In this document: one piece after another, positions 7,747 to 16,063 of the stretch | Layout: each line of letters opens with the position of its first letter | Numbering within the stretch: the stretch's first letter is position 1 | DNA from: an uncultured Actinomycetes bacterium | Lineage (GTDB): Bacteria; Actinomycetota; Actinomycetes; Nanopelagicales; Nanopelagicaceae | Direction: 5' to 3' | NCBI GenBank assembly: GCA_903918325.1 | Contig: CAIXDY010000122.1 | Span: forward strand, 1 to 20,144 | DNA length: 20,144 bases | The notes under the pieces: generated by a model | The model's input: the letters and a program-made list of their open reading frames with translations, nothing else | Told to the model about the DNA's origin: nothing | The model's database searches: none | Program-made: the position numbers and the translations under genes

Positions 7747-8631
7747 TTACTTATTGATCCAATAATCGTTGATGTATTTCTCGCCTTCATCGCAGAAGAA
7801 AGTGACGACGTTTTCAACACCGTACTGGGCTTTTAGGCGCTTAGCCGCAATCATGTGCGCACCGGAAGAAGGTCCAACAAAGATGCCATGAACGCGAGCT
7901 AAACGGCGCATCTCTTCAATGGATTCCTCTGAACCCACGTCTATAACTCCATCGAGTTCATGATGATGACGCGTGACAATTCCTGGAATAAATCCATCGG
8001 CGATGCCTTCAATTAAGTGCTTAGAAACTTCGCCACATAAAATTGTGCAGGATTCTGATGGCTCTAATGCAATAACTTTGCAGTTCGGATTAGCCGCCTT
8101 AAAAGCTTGGCCAACACCAATAATGGTTCCGCCGGTTCCTACTCCACCAATTACTAAATCTGGCGCAACAGGCATCTGATCTAAAATCTCTTTACCTAAC
8201 CATTCGCGGTTTTCTTCAACGTTCCAATCATTATCAAACTGTTGTGGCGCGAAAAATCCTGGAATTGCACCTCGACGACGTGCTTCTTCAAGTGCATCAT
8301 TGACATGGAAATCACCCATCGTATGAACCTCGGCGCCAAATGCCTCTGAAATTGCGGTGCGCTCTGGACTCATTCCATCGGGCATGATCACCAACATTTT
8401 GTAGCCTTTAACCGCGGCCACCATGCTCATTGCATTTCCAGTGTTGCCGCTGCTGGCTTCAACAATTGTGTCGCCAGGGTTTAACAAACCTTCTTCCTCG
8501 GCACGTTCAATCATGTACTTTGCAATACGCGCTTTAATTGAACCCGATGGATTCATATATTCCATCTTGCACCAGATGCCCTCGATATTAATTAAAGGGG
8601 TATTACCGATTGCATCCAGAATTGTCTTCAT
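7747..8631 (-). CDS. Cysteine-synthase-like PLP enzyme (fold type II)
   Basis: Belongs to the tryptophan-synthase-beta-like PLP fold that includes CysK/CysM, which make cysteine from O-acetylserine and sulfide. Numbered from the upstream ATG at 8637: PSGSIKARI with Schiff-base Lys35, SSGNTG (62-67) which cradles the cofactor phosphate or substrate, VGTGGT (166-171), PSSGA (256-260) and DEGEKY (283-288). The lysine motif is K-A-R rather than the usual K-D-R, and the protein (about 295 residues) is a little short, so the acceptor or donor may differ from CysK. The first ATG lies only 2 nt after AAAGG; the second ATG (8631), 8 nt away, is the better start. It lies 40 nt after leuS, on the same strand. 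Cystathionine beta-synthase-like activity is an alternative. Confidence 0.82.
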   Translation of the reverse strand: MKTILDAIGNTPLINIEGIWCKMEYMNPSGSIKARIAKYMIERAEEEGLLNPGDTIVEASSGNTGNAMSMVAAVKGYKMLVIMPDGMSPERTAISEAFGAEVHTMGDFHVNDALEEARRRGAIPGFFAPQQFDNDWNVEENREWLGKEILDQMPVAPDLVIGGVGTGGTIIGVGQAFKAANPNCKVIALEPSESCTILCGEVSKHLIEGIADGFIPGIVTRHHHELDGVIDVGSEESIEEMRRLARVHGIFVGPSSGAHMIAAKRLKAQYGVENVVTFFCDEGEKYINDYWINK

Positions 8632-8671
8632 TGACATGGCCTTTCACAATGTGGAACTACGTGCGCGGGTA

Positions 8672-11155
8672 TTAAGCGACGATATTAACTAATTTTGGCG
8701 CGCGCGCAATGACCTTCTTCGGTGGGTTCGCGCCTAACTCAGCAACAATTGTTGGATGCGCCAGGGCTAAGGCTTCAAGTTCTGCATCAGAAATCGTTGG
8801 AGAAACTTCAATGCGTTCTTTGATCTTTCCATTAATTTGAATAACGGCTTCAACTGAATCGGCAACAAGGAGTTTTTCATCAACTTGTGGCCAACCTGCA
8901 AGAGCAACTGCGGGCTTGTGCCCTAAACGCTCCCACATTTCTTCAGCGGTAAATGGTGCAACTAATGACAACATAATTGCCGTTGCTTCGACAGCTTCAC
9001 GAACTGCAGGATCTTTGGCACCGCACCCTGAATCGATTGCTTTACGTGTTGCATTTACTAACTCCATTACACGTGCAACTGCAACGTTGAATCTAAATGA
9101 TTCAACCGCAAAGGCAGCATCGTGCAGCGCCTTATGAGTAGCTTTTCTAAGAGAGATATCGCCAGAACTGAAATCAACTCCAGGTGCACTTGCGACATCA
9201 CCCGATAAACGCCAAGCACGTGTTAAGAATTTAACTGAACCTGATGGTGAAACATCTGACCAATCAACATCATCTTCGGGAGGTCCGGCAAAAACCATTG
9301 ATAAACGAATTGCATCGACGCCGTGATGTTCTAGCTCATCGGATAGTCGAACTAAATTTCCACGGCTCTTTGACATGGCTGAGCCATCCATGACAACCAT
9401 TCCTTGATTCAAAAGTCGGGTAAATGGTTCGTTGAAGTCAACCATTCCCATGTCATTGAGAACTTTAGTAAAGAAACGGCTATACAAAAGGTGAAGAATC
9501 GCATGCGTTACTCCGCCAACATATTGATCTACAGGTAACCACGTTTCAATATCTTTCTTCAAAAATGGTTGATCACTAACCGTTGATGATGGATAGCGAA
9601 GGTAATACCAGGATGAGTCTACGAAAGTATCCATAGTGTCGGTATCGCGCTTAGCTGGGGCTTTGCACTTTGGACAGGCAACATTGACCCAATCGGTAGC
9701 TGCGCCAAGTGGAGAAGTGCCTTTAGGTTTTAAATCTAAACCTTCGGCATCTGGCAAAGTAAGCGGTAATTGATCTTCGGGTACTGCAACTTCACCACAC
9801 TTTGGGCAGTGAATAATTGGAATAGGCGTACCCCAATAACGTTGACGAGAAACTAACCAATCGCGCAAACGATAATTACGGGCAGATTTTCCAAGACCAT
9901 CTTTTTCTAGTTGAGCGTTAATTGCTGTAATAGCTTCGGCTTTATTAAGACCGTTAAGTGCACCTGAGTTAACTAATTTCCCATCGCCACCAGTTGCAAT
10001 ACCGCTGATATTTGGATCTTCTTCACCGGTTTCGACAACTACACATACTGGCAAATCAAATGCTTTCGCAAAATCTAAGTCGCGCTGATCATGGGCAGGT
10101 ACGGCCATGATTGCGCCAGTGCCGTAATCGGCTAAAACATAATCACTTGCCCAAATTGGAAGTTGTGCGCCGTTTACTGGATTAATTGCATAGCGCTCTA
10201 AAAACACACCGCTCTTTGGTCTATCAGTAGCAAGGCGATCGATATCGCTGTCGGCTTTAATTTTTTCTAGATACTCATTGAATTGTGACTCTACGCCGGT
10301 ACCTACAACAAGTTCTGCAGCTAATTCACTATCAGCTGCTACAACCATAAAAGTTGCGCCGTACAAAGTATCTGGACGAGTTGTATAAATAGTTACAGGC
10401 TCAGCTCGGCCTTCGATTACAAAGGAAACATTGGCACCGGTTGATCGACCAATCCAATTGCGCTGCATCATTAGAACTTTTTCAGGCCATTTACCTTCAA
10501 GTTGTGCCATGTCATCGAGCAAGCGATCGGCATAGTCAGTGATCTTGAAATACCACTGATTTAACTTTTTCTTGGTTGCAACTGAATCACAACGTTCGCA
10601 AAGTCCAGCAACAACTTGTTCATTTGCTAATACCGTTTGGCAACCTGGGCACCAGTTAACTGCTGAATCTTTTCTATAAGCTAAACCGCGCTCGTGCAGT
10701 TTTAGAAAAAGCCACTGATTCCATTTGTAATATTCGGGATCGCACGTATTAAAAACACGATCCCAATCAAATGAACAGGCATAACGTCGCATTGATGCTT
10801 TTTGTACTGCAATATTTTCATATGTCCAGATGCGTGGGTCAGAATTGCGTTTAATCGCCGCGTTTTCTGCGGGTAAACCAAATGCATCCCAACCAATGGG
10901 GTGCATAACGTTGAAACCTTTTTGAATCCAATAACGCGCAATCACATCACCTAAGGCATAAGCCTCGGCATGGCCCATATGTAAATCACCCGATGGATAA
11001 GGAAACATATCCAAGACATATTTCTTTTCACGTGGATCATCGGCGCGACCAGATTTAAATGGTTGAACTTGATCCCAAATTGGCAGCCATTTTTCCTGCA
11101 CGTAGGCAAAGTCGTATGCCGCGTGCTCGCGCTCGTCATTCACGTTGTTATTCAT
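8672..11155 (-). CDS. leuS: Leucyl-tRNA synthetase
   Basis: Charges tRNA-Leu with leucine and edits mischarged products. From the chosen ATG the protein has 827 residues, as expected for bacterial LeuRS. Class I signatures are HMGH (59-62) and AMSKS (593-597). Two Cys4 zinc-type sites are visible: CPGC/CERC (169-172, 186-189) and CPKC/CPKC (450-453, 494-497). The CP1 editing domain spans about 230-425, with the Thr-rich TTRPDTLYGAT (258-268) and DYGTGAIMAVPAHD (343-356). The frame stays open 15 codons upstream, but that stretch is the tRNA-Ala gene read as protein and cannot be coding. The real start therefore lies only 3 nt after the tRNA 3' end, with no Shine-Dalgarno. Confidence 0.97.
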   Translation of the reverse strand: MNNNVNDEREHAAYDFAYVQEKWLPIWDQVQPFKSGRADDPREKKYVLDMFPYPSGDLHMGHAEAYALGDVIARYWIQKGFNVMHPIGWDAFGLPAENAAIKRNSDPRIWTYENIAVQKASMRRYACSFDWDRVFNTCDPEYYKWNQWLFLKLHERGLAYRKDSAVNWCPGCQTVLANEQVVAGLCERCDSVATKKKLNQWYFKITDYADRLLDDMAQLEGKWPEKVLMMQRNWIGRSTGANVSFVIEGRAEPVTIYTTRPDTLYGATFMVVAADSELAAELVVGTGVESQFNEYLEKIKADSDIDRLATDRPKSGVFLERYAINPVNGAQLPIWASDYVLADYGTGAIMAVPAHDQRDLDFAKAFDLPVCVVVETGEEDPNISGIATGGDGKLVNSGALNGLNKAEAITAINAQLEKDGLGKSARNYRLRDWLVSRQRYWGTPIPIIHCPKCGEVAVPEDQLPLTLPDAEGLDLKPKGTSPLGAATDWVNVACPKCKAPAKRDTDTMDTFVDSSWYYLRYPSSTVSDQPFLKKDIETWLPVDQYVGGVTHAILHLLYSRFFTKVLNDMGMVDFNEPFTRLLNQGMVVMDGSAMSKSRGNLVRLSDELEHHGVDAIRLSMVFAGPPEDDVDWSDVSPSGSVKFLTRAWRLSGDVASAPGVDFSSGDISLRKATHKALHDAAFAVESFRFNVAVARVMELVNATRKAIDSGCGAKDPAVREAVEATAIMLSLVAPFTAEEMWERLGHKPAVALAGWPQVDEKLLVADSVEAVIQINGKIKERIEVSPTISDAELEALALAHPTIVAELGANPPKKVIARAPKLVNIVA

Positions 11156-11158
11156 ATG

Positions 11159-11231
11159 TGGAGCTAAGGGGATTTGAACCCCTGACCCCCTGCATGCCAT
11201 GCAGGTGCGCTACCAGCTGCGCTATAGCCCC
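11159..11231 (-). tRNA. tRNA-Ala, anticodon GGC
   Basis: The 73 nt fold into a full cloverleaf: acceptor GGGGCTA/TAGCTCC (with one G-U pair) and discriminator A, D stem GCGC/GCGC, anticodon stem CCTGC/GCAGG around loop ATGGCAT (anticodon GGC, reading GCC and GCU), and T stem AGGGG/CCCCT with loop TTCAAAT. CCA is not encoded: the bases after the discriminator are CAT and then the leuS ATG. CCA must therefore be added after trimming. It shares a transcript with leuS. Confidence 0.97.
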
Positions 11232-11245
11232 GTCGTTAGTGCCCG

Positions 11246-11251
11246 ACCTTA
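11246..11251 (-). promoter_or_regulatory. Possible -10 element for the tRNA-Ala/leuS unit
   Basis: TAAGGT on the minus strand fits TANNNT and would start transcription about 8 nt before the tRNA. No good -35 is seen at 16-18 nt spacing. The 42-nt gap also contains CGCAT/ATGCG, too small for a terminator. Confidence 0.25.
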
Positions 11252-11272
11252 CCGCATTCATGCGTGAGGGTA

Positions 11273-11923
11273 TTAAACGAAAGTTGCTCCGCTTTCTTCG
11301 CCGTAAACAGGTTCTGGAATAGATCCAGCGTTATGTTCAACTAAATTCCATTGGCGGGGATTGCGTTGCAAAACTGACCATGATGCATTCGAAAGTCCGC
11401 CGAGAACTCCCCAATGTGAAAGTGGCAGCTGAAGTAATTCACCGAGTGCACATCTAGCGGTGCCGCCATGTGTTGCCACAACTAAGAGTTGATCAGTTTT
11501 ACCTTCAAGAGTTTTTAGAATTTGGCCAACTGAACGTGAAGCAACTTCACTGCGTCGCTCCCCCGTTGTTCCAGCGGGATTATCGTCACCATCTATCCAG
11601 CGAATAAAATTATGAAAATCTTCGGTGCGATTTTGTGAACCAGTTTTACCTTCCCATAACCCACCATTTGTTTCACGAAGAGATTCATGGGTGCTAACAG
11701 TTAAGCCAGTTAAATCAGCAAGGGCTTGCGCAGTTTCTACTGCCCGACCTAAATCACTGGAAATAATCTGAGTGGGATTCATTCCGGCAAGAATTTGTGC
11801 AGCATGTTTAATTTGTAACTTACCCACTTCATTTAATGGAATATCAGAGTGGCCTTGAAATCTATTGATTTTATTCCAGTCAGTTTGACCATGGCGCCAT
11901 AAAACAATGCGATTACCGACCAT
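11273..11923 (-). CDS. Histidine phosphatase, probable glucosyl-3-phosphoglycerate phosphatase (GpgP-like)
   Basis: Phosphoglycerate-mutase-like fold with a phosphohistidine mechanism. In the 220-residue reading from the ATG at 11935, the catalytic RHGQT is at 14-18, SSDLGRAVET (59-68) gives the second arginine, LRETNGGLWEG (86-96) the acidic residue and THGG (155-158) the second histidine. Mycobacterial Rv2419c (GpgP) sits in the same place after rsfS and shares the LRET..G.W.G and GG..NASW patterns, so dephosphorylation of glucosyl-3-phosphoglycerate is a reasonable guess. Generic phosphatases of this fold look similar. The ATG at 11935 directly abuts AAAGG and would overlap rsfS by 23 nt; the ATG at 11923, 12 nt after AAAGG, puts RHG at a typical distance from the start and is preferred. 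Confidence 0.85.
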   Translation of the reverse strand: MVGNRIVLWRHGQTDWNKINRFQGHSDIPLNEVGKLQIKHAAQILAGMNPTQIISSDLGRAVETAQALADLTGLTVSTHESLRETNGGLWEGKTGSQNRTEDFHNFIRWIDGDDNPAGTTGERRSEVASRSVGQILKTLEGKTDQLLVVATHGGTARCALGELLQLPLSHWGVLGGLSNASWSVLQRNPRQWNLVEHNAGSIPEPVYGEESGATFV

Positions 11924-12290
11924 GTAGCGCGGCATCCTTTACTGCATCAAGTTCAATTGTTGGGCAGTCATTCCACAAACGATCTAACATGTAATAGCGA
12001 CGCAGATCAGTGCTTTGTATATGCACGACTAAATCTGAATAATCAAGCAAAATCCATTCAGCACCTTTTTCGCGGCGTGCTGGCTTTTCGCCGATAGCTT
12101 GTAATTTACGTTCGACTTCATCGGCAATGGCATCAACTTGGGCTGAATTTTGTCCCGTTGCGATTAAAAAAACTTCGCTCAGAACTAATTGCTCAGATAA
12201 ATCGATAGCAATTAAATCGGTACCAATCTTGTCGATTATTGCATGGGCGGCAACTTGGGTAATCTCGTGGGTTTTGCTACTGATTGTCAT
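11913..12290 (-). CDS. rsfS: Ribosome silencing factor RsfS
   Basis: Binds L14 on the large subunit and blocks subunit joining when nutrients are scarce. From the chosen ATG the protein has 125 residues with the DUF143/Iojap pattern: LSEVFLIATGQNSAQVDAIADEV, ARREKGAEWILLDYSDLVVH and RRYYMLDRLWNDCP. The frame extends 11 codons further upstream, to a TTG at 12323. The internal ATG at 12290, about 9 nt after a GAGAGA, gives a normal N-terminus (MTISSKTHEITQVAA) and a short 14-nt overlap with nadD. Its 3' end overlaps the GpgP-like gene. The nadD-rsfS-phosphatase order is as in Mycobacterium. Confidence 0.94.
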   Translation of the reverse strand: MTISSKTHEITQVAAHAIIDKIGTDLIAIDLSEQLVLSEVFLIATGQNSAQVDAIADEVERKLQAIGEKPARREKGAEWILLDYSDLVVHIQSTDLRRYYMLDRLWNDCPTIELDAVKDAALHGR

Positions 12291-12828
12291 AGAGCGCATT
12301 CTCTCGTATAAATGCCGCAACATTTTCCGTTACTTCGGCGCTTAAACCTTGGCGAATCGTGGTTGCGGCAACTTCTAAGGCGGCGATATCAATGCCGTGG
12401 GAGGGATATCCAGGTCGATCGATGCAGATAATTGAAATCATTTTCTTTAAATCATCACTGCGATGCCATTGATCTAGCTTGGCAAATGCATCGGCGCCCA
12501 TAATCAGAAATATTTGATCACCCGGGTGGCTGCGCGCAACGGCTTCCACGGTGTCGATTGCATAACTTGGGCCTTCACGCAAAATCTCAATCGGATTAAT
12601 GCTGATTTTTTTGCCGATTTCTGGGGCGAGTGTGGCGATAGCAAGTTCACACATTCTGCGCCGTTGGGCACCTGATGCATGAGGTGCATGCTCGCGAAGC
12701 AAAGGTTCACCCGCAGGTATAACTAATAATTCATCAACCAGATTTTTTTCAAAAAGTTGAGCGATTACGTGCAAATGACCTAAATGAATGGGGTCAAAAG
12801 TTCCGCCGTAAATTCCAACTCGGGACAA
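12277..12828 (-). CDS. nadD: Nicotinate-nucleotide adenylyltransferase
   Basis: Adenylates nicotinate mononucleotide to deamido-NAD, the shared step of NAD synthesis and salvage. The 183 residues open with the nucleotidyltransferase signature GGTFDPIHLGH (8-18), have GADAFAKLDQWH in the middle and end with ATTIRQGL. The last motif is usually (I)SSTxIR; here the Ser-Ser positions are Ala-Ala. This is a mild deviation that might be neutral. The start is TTG at 12828, 1 nt after the stop of the small membrane protein, so initiation probably depends on coupling. The product could feed the NAD-dependent ligase encoded just upstream. Confidence 0.94.
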   Translation of the reverse strand: MSRVGIYGGTFDPIHLGHLHVIAQLFEKNLVDELLVIPAGEPLLREHAPHASGAQRRRMCELAIATLAPEIGKKISINPIEILREGPSYAIDTVEAVARSHPGDQIFLIMGADAFAKLDQWHRSDDLKKMISIICIDRPGYPSHGIDIAALEVAATTIRQGLSAEVTENVAAFIRENALYDNQ

Positions 12829-12829
12829 A

Positions 12830-12952
12830 TTAATCCCGGTCTAAGCGAAGGGCTAAATAAAGAAATAGTGCGAGAACAGAAAATCCGATAACTCCATATG
12901 CGTAAGGAGGCATTGGAAGTTTACGGGCGGCTTCAGCAGCTAAGTTGATCAT
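12830..12952 (-). CDS. Small single-pass membrane protein (40 residues)
   Basis: A 40-residue frame begins MINLAAEAARKLPMPPYAYG, has one hydrophobic helix at about 20-36 (VIGFSVLALFLYLALRL) and ends in charged LDRD. Many actinobacteria carry a similar tiny protein with an LPMP-Y-G motif before a membrane helix, often near nadD; its function is unknown. Longer in-frame starts exist up to 13021, but these run into ligA and would add a basic, unlikely N-terminus. The stop is 1 nt before the TTG of nadD, so translating this gene may be how ribosomes reach nadD. Confidence 0.68.
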   Translation of the reverse strand: MINLAAEAARKLPMPPYAYGVIGFSVLALFLYLALRLDRD

Positions 12953-12965
12953 GGTCAGAATCTTA

Positions 12966-14990
12966 CTATGCCTGCCCATTAAGTAATTGCTTAAACGTGG
13001 CTTCATCGATGACCGGTACACCTAGTTCTTGTGCTTTAGCTAACTTTGAACCTGGGTCAGTACCCACCAATACGTAATTAGTCTTCTTAGAAACCGAGCT
13101 CGAAGATTTACCTCCATGCGCAGCAATAGTTTCAGCGATGCTATCGCGTGAATAACTTTCTAAACCGCCAGTTACAACAAATGTAAGACCACTGAGTGTT
13201 TGCGGTAATTGAACTTCTACTTCGGCAACAACGCGCACTCCGGCTTTACTCCACTTACTAATAATTTCTTGATGCCAATCAATCGAAAACCACTCAACAA
13301 TAGATTGCGCAATTGTTGCGCCGACTCCATCAATGTCGGCTAACTCTTGCGCGTTTGCTTTCGAGATTTTCTCTATGGAACCAAAATGGGTTGCTAAGGC
13401 TTGTGCAGCTGTTGGTCCAACATGGCGAATTGAAAGCGCTACTAAAGTTCTCCATAAAGGCCGAGCTTTAGCATCTTCTAAAGCTGCTAACAATTTAGAG
13501 ACATTGGCACCAGCGGTGCCATCTTTTTTCATAAAGAAATCACTTGTAGCCAATTTCTGCGCAGTTAAATTAAATAGATCGGATTCATCGGTGATGATTT
13601 TGGCTTCAAGTAAAGCCACTGCTGCTTCATAACCCAAGACATCGATATCTAGGGCTGCGCGAGAACCAATGTAATAAATACGCTCTCGCAACTGCGCCGG
13701 ACAACTTTGGGTATTTGGACAACGAATATCTACATCACCAGCTGACATTGCGCGAAGTTCGAAGCCACATTCGGGACAGTGCGTTGGCATCACGAATGCA
13801 TGTTCCTTACCGGTGCGTCGTTCAACAACGGGACCTAAAACTTCTGGGATAACATCGCCAGCTTTACGAATAACCACAACATCACCAATCAAAACCCCTT
13901 TGCGCACAATTTCTTCGGCGTTATGCAGCGTTGCATTTGTAACCGTGGACCCAGCAACTTTTACGGGCTCCATAAATGCAAATGGCGTTACCCGACCGGT
14001 ACGTCCAATACTGACTTTGATATCTAAAAGTTTTGTCGTTACTTCTTCGGGTGGATATTTAAAAGCAATTGCCCATTTTGGTGCCCGCGAAGTAAAGCCA
14101 AGTTGCTGTTGCTCAACTAGTGAGTCCACTTTAATAACTACGCCATCTATCTCATGTTCAACATCGTGGCGGTGCTCTTCAAAATAAGCAATGAATTTCG
14201 CAACTTCAGCTTTAGATTTACATACTTTGACGCGATCACTTGTGGGTAAACCAAGTTCGGCCAGGGCTTCATAGGCAGAACTTTGCGAATCAAAAGCGAT
14301 TCCTTGGCGTGCACCAATTCCGTGCACAACAACGGACAATGGCCGTTGCGCAGTAACACGTGGATCTTTCTGGCGAAGTGAACCGGCTGCGGCATTGCGT
14401 GGATTAGCGAAAAGAGTTTTACCCGATTCCTCTAAACCTTCATTGAGTTCATTAAAAGCTGCCAGTGGAAAGAAGACTTCGCCGCGAATTTCGATGAGCG
14501 AAGGAAGATATTTCCCTTTTAGTGTGTGTGGCAGATTCTTAATTGTTTTCACATTCAGCGTGACATCTTCGCCAGTTACGCCGTTACCACGCGTTAGACC
14601 CCGCACTAACTGCCCATTTTCATACGTTAAGTTGATGGCTAGGCCATCGACTTTTAGTTCGCAGATATACGTTGGGTTCGGAACTTCTTTCTCAACGCGT
14701 TCAAACCAAAGCTTGAGTTCATCGAGATCAAATACGTTATCCAGACTCATCATTTTTTCGATGTGATCACGCTGTTCAAAATGTGTAGCAAAGCCGCCAC
14801 CAACATTTTGCGTAGGTGAATCAGCTTCACGTAGTTCTGGGTATTGAGCCTCTAACTGAGTTAATTCAATTAATAAGCCATCAAATTCGGCATCGGTCAG
14901 CGTTGGGGCATCTAAAACATAGTATTTAAATTGGTGATCACGAATCTCATTGATCAACTCGCTCATTCGGTGACGGGCGGTGTTGCTCAT
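12966..14990 (-). CDS. ligA: NAD-dependent DNA ligase
   Basis: Seals nicks in replication and repair using NAD, and is essential in bacteria. The 674 residues match LigA length. Seen in order: the Ia domain with YYVLDAP near the start, SLDNVF (82-87), catalytic Lys113 in KVDG (113-116), the nucleotidyltransferase/OB regions (EIDGVVIKVD about 279-288, then AFKYPPEE), a Cys4 zinc finger (C404, C407, C423, C429), helix-hairpin-helix repeats, and a C-terminal BRCT domain from about 590 (LSGLTFVVTGGLESYSRDSI). The ATG overlaps the mnmA stop by one base (TAATG). In many actinobacteria gatC follows ligA; here the next gene is the small membrane protein. Confidence 0.98.
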   Translation of the reverse strand: MSNTARHRMSELINEIRDHQFKYYVLDAPTLTDAEFDGLLIELTQLEAQYPELREADSPTQNVGGGFATHFEQRDHIEKMMSLDNVFDLDELKLWFERVEKEVPNPTYICELKVDGLAINLTYENGQLVRGLTRGNGVTGEDVTLNVKTIKNLPHTLKGKYLPSLIEIRGEVFFPLAAFNELNEGLEESGKTLFANPRNAAAGSLRQKDPRVTAQRPLSVVVHGIGARQGIAFDSQSSAYEALAELGLPTSDRVKVCKSKAEVAKFIAYFEEHRHDVEHEIDGVVIKVDSLVEQQQLGFTSRAPKWAIAFKYPPEEVTTKLLDIKVSIGRTGRVTPFAFMEPVKVAGSTVTNATLHNAEEIVRKGVLIGDVVVIRKAGDVIPEVLGPVVERRTGKEHAFVMPTHCPECGFELRAMSAGDVDIRCPNTQSCPAQLRERIYYIGSRAALDIDVLGYEAAVALLEAKIITDESDLFNLTAQKLATSDFFMKKDGTAGANVSKLLAALEDAKARPLWRTLVALSIRHVGPTAAQALATHFGSIEKISKANAQELADIDGVGATIAQSIVEWFSIDWHQEIISKWSKAGVRVVAEVEVQLPQTLSGLTFVVTGGLESYSRDSIAETIAAHGGKSSSSVSKKTNYVLVGTDPGSKLAKAQELGVPVIDEATFKQLLNGQA

Positions 14991-16063
14991 TACTCAGTCT
15001 CGCAAATTGTGGCTGAACCAACTACGCGATCACCGTCATAAATAACCATCGCTTGACCGGTAGCAAGACCTAACAGTGGTTCATCAAGTTCGGCAACTAA
15101 AAGAGGGCCGTCAAGGAAATATGTGCATGGAAGCGCGGCACCATGTGCGCGTACTTGAACAAATCCACGTTCTTTTGTGGCAGTTACTGCGCTTCCACAA
15201 AACACTGGGCGTTCTCCACGCATTGTTGTAACAGCTAAATCTTCGCGTGCGCCAACAACAACGGTATTTGAGACTGGTTCAATTTTCAAAACAAAACGTG
15301 GTGATCCATTGGCAGTTGGAACTGTCAGGCCTAAACCTTTACGTTGCCCGATTGTGTATGTGTACGCACCTTTATGTTCACCAATCTTCACGCCATCTTG
15401 ATCAACAATTGGGCCAGCTTCACTGCCTAAACGATCGCGCAACCAACCGGCGTTATCTCCTGAAGGGACAAAGCAAATGTCGTGACTATCAGGCTTTTGC
15501 GCAACAGCTAAACCACGTGCTTCGGCTTCTTTGCGAATATCAACTTTAGTTGTGTCACCCAATGGAAAAATTGCGCCTGCAATTTGTTCAACGGTCAGTA
15601 CAGATAAAACATAGGACTGATCTTTAGAGTGATCAACGGCGCGATGAAGCGTTTTACCTTCAGCGCTTTCTTGGGTTCGTGCATAGTGACCAGTTACAAC
15701 TCCGTCAAAGCCCATTGCACGTGCGCGATCTAAAACTGCGGCAAATTTAATTTTTTCATTACAACGCAAACATGGATTCGGGGTTCGCCCTGCAGAATAT
15801 TCAGCTAAGAAATCTTCAACAACACCATCATGAAATTCTTCAGCCATGTCCCAGATATAAAAGGGAATGCCGATGACGTCTGCAGCGCGGCGGGCATCAT
15901 GCGAATCTTCAATGGTGCAACAACCACGTGCACCTGAACGATATTTTTGAGGATTAGCAGATAGGGCTAAGTGCACACCAATAACTTCATGCCCAGCTTC
16001 TACTGCGCGGGCTGCGGCCACCGCCGAATCCACTCCACCGCTCATTGCTGCAATTAACTTCAT
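14990..16063 (-). CDS. mnmA: tRNA-specific 2-thiouridylase MnmA
   Basis: Thiolates U34 of the Lys, Glu and Gln tRNAs using ATP and persulfide sulfur. The 357 residues contain the PP-loop SGGVDS (8-13), the first catalytic cysteine in NPCLRC (Cys98) and the persulfide cysteine in HDICF (Cys197). These correspond to Cys102 and Cys199 of the E. coli enzyme. GQRKGLG and the C-terminal beta-barrel are also present. The start overlaps the cysteine desulfurase stop by 4 nt (ATGA). Tight linkage to the desulfurase implies direct sulfur supply. Confidence 0.97.
   Translation of the reverse strand: MKLIAAMSGGVDSAVAAARAVEAGHEVIGVHLALSANPQKYRSGARGCCTIEDSHDARRAADVIGIPFYIWDMAEEFHDGVVEDFLAEYSAGRTPNPCLRCNEKIKFAAVLDRARAMGFDGVVTGHYARTQESAEGKTLHRAVDHSKDQSYVLSVLTVEQIAGAIFPLGDTTKVDIRKEAEARGLAVAQKPDSHDICFVPSGDNAGWLRDRLGSEAGPIVDQDGVKIGEHKGAYTYTIGQRKGLGLTVPTANGSPRFVLKIEPVSNTVVVGAREDLAVTTMRGERPVFCGSAVTATKERGFVQVRAHGAALPCTYFLDGPLLVAELDEPLLGLATGQAMVIYDGDRVVGSATICETE

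Noticed and set aside
11156..11200. 15-residue N-terminal extension of LeuRS
   Set aside because: It is the tRNA-Ala gene translated in frame (GSGVQIPLAP type), a well-known annotation error.
11059..11322. Plus-strand open frame of 87 codons over the tRNA
   Set aside because: It contains the translated antisense tRNA (RGFEPLTPC pattern) and lies opposite leuS and the phosphatase; not a gene.
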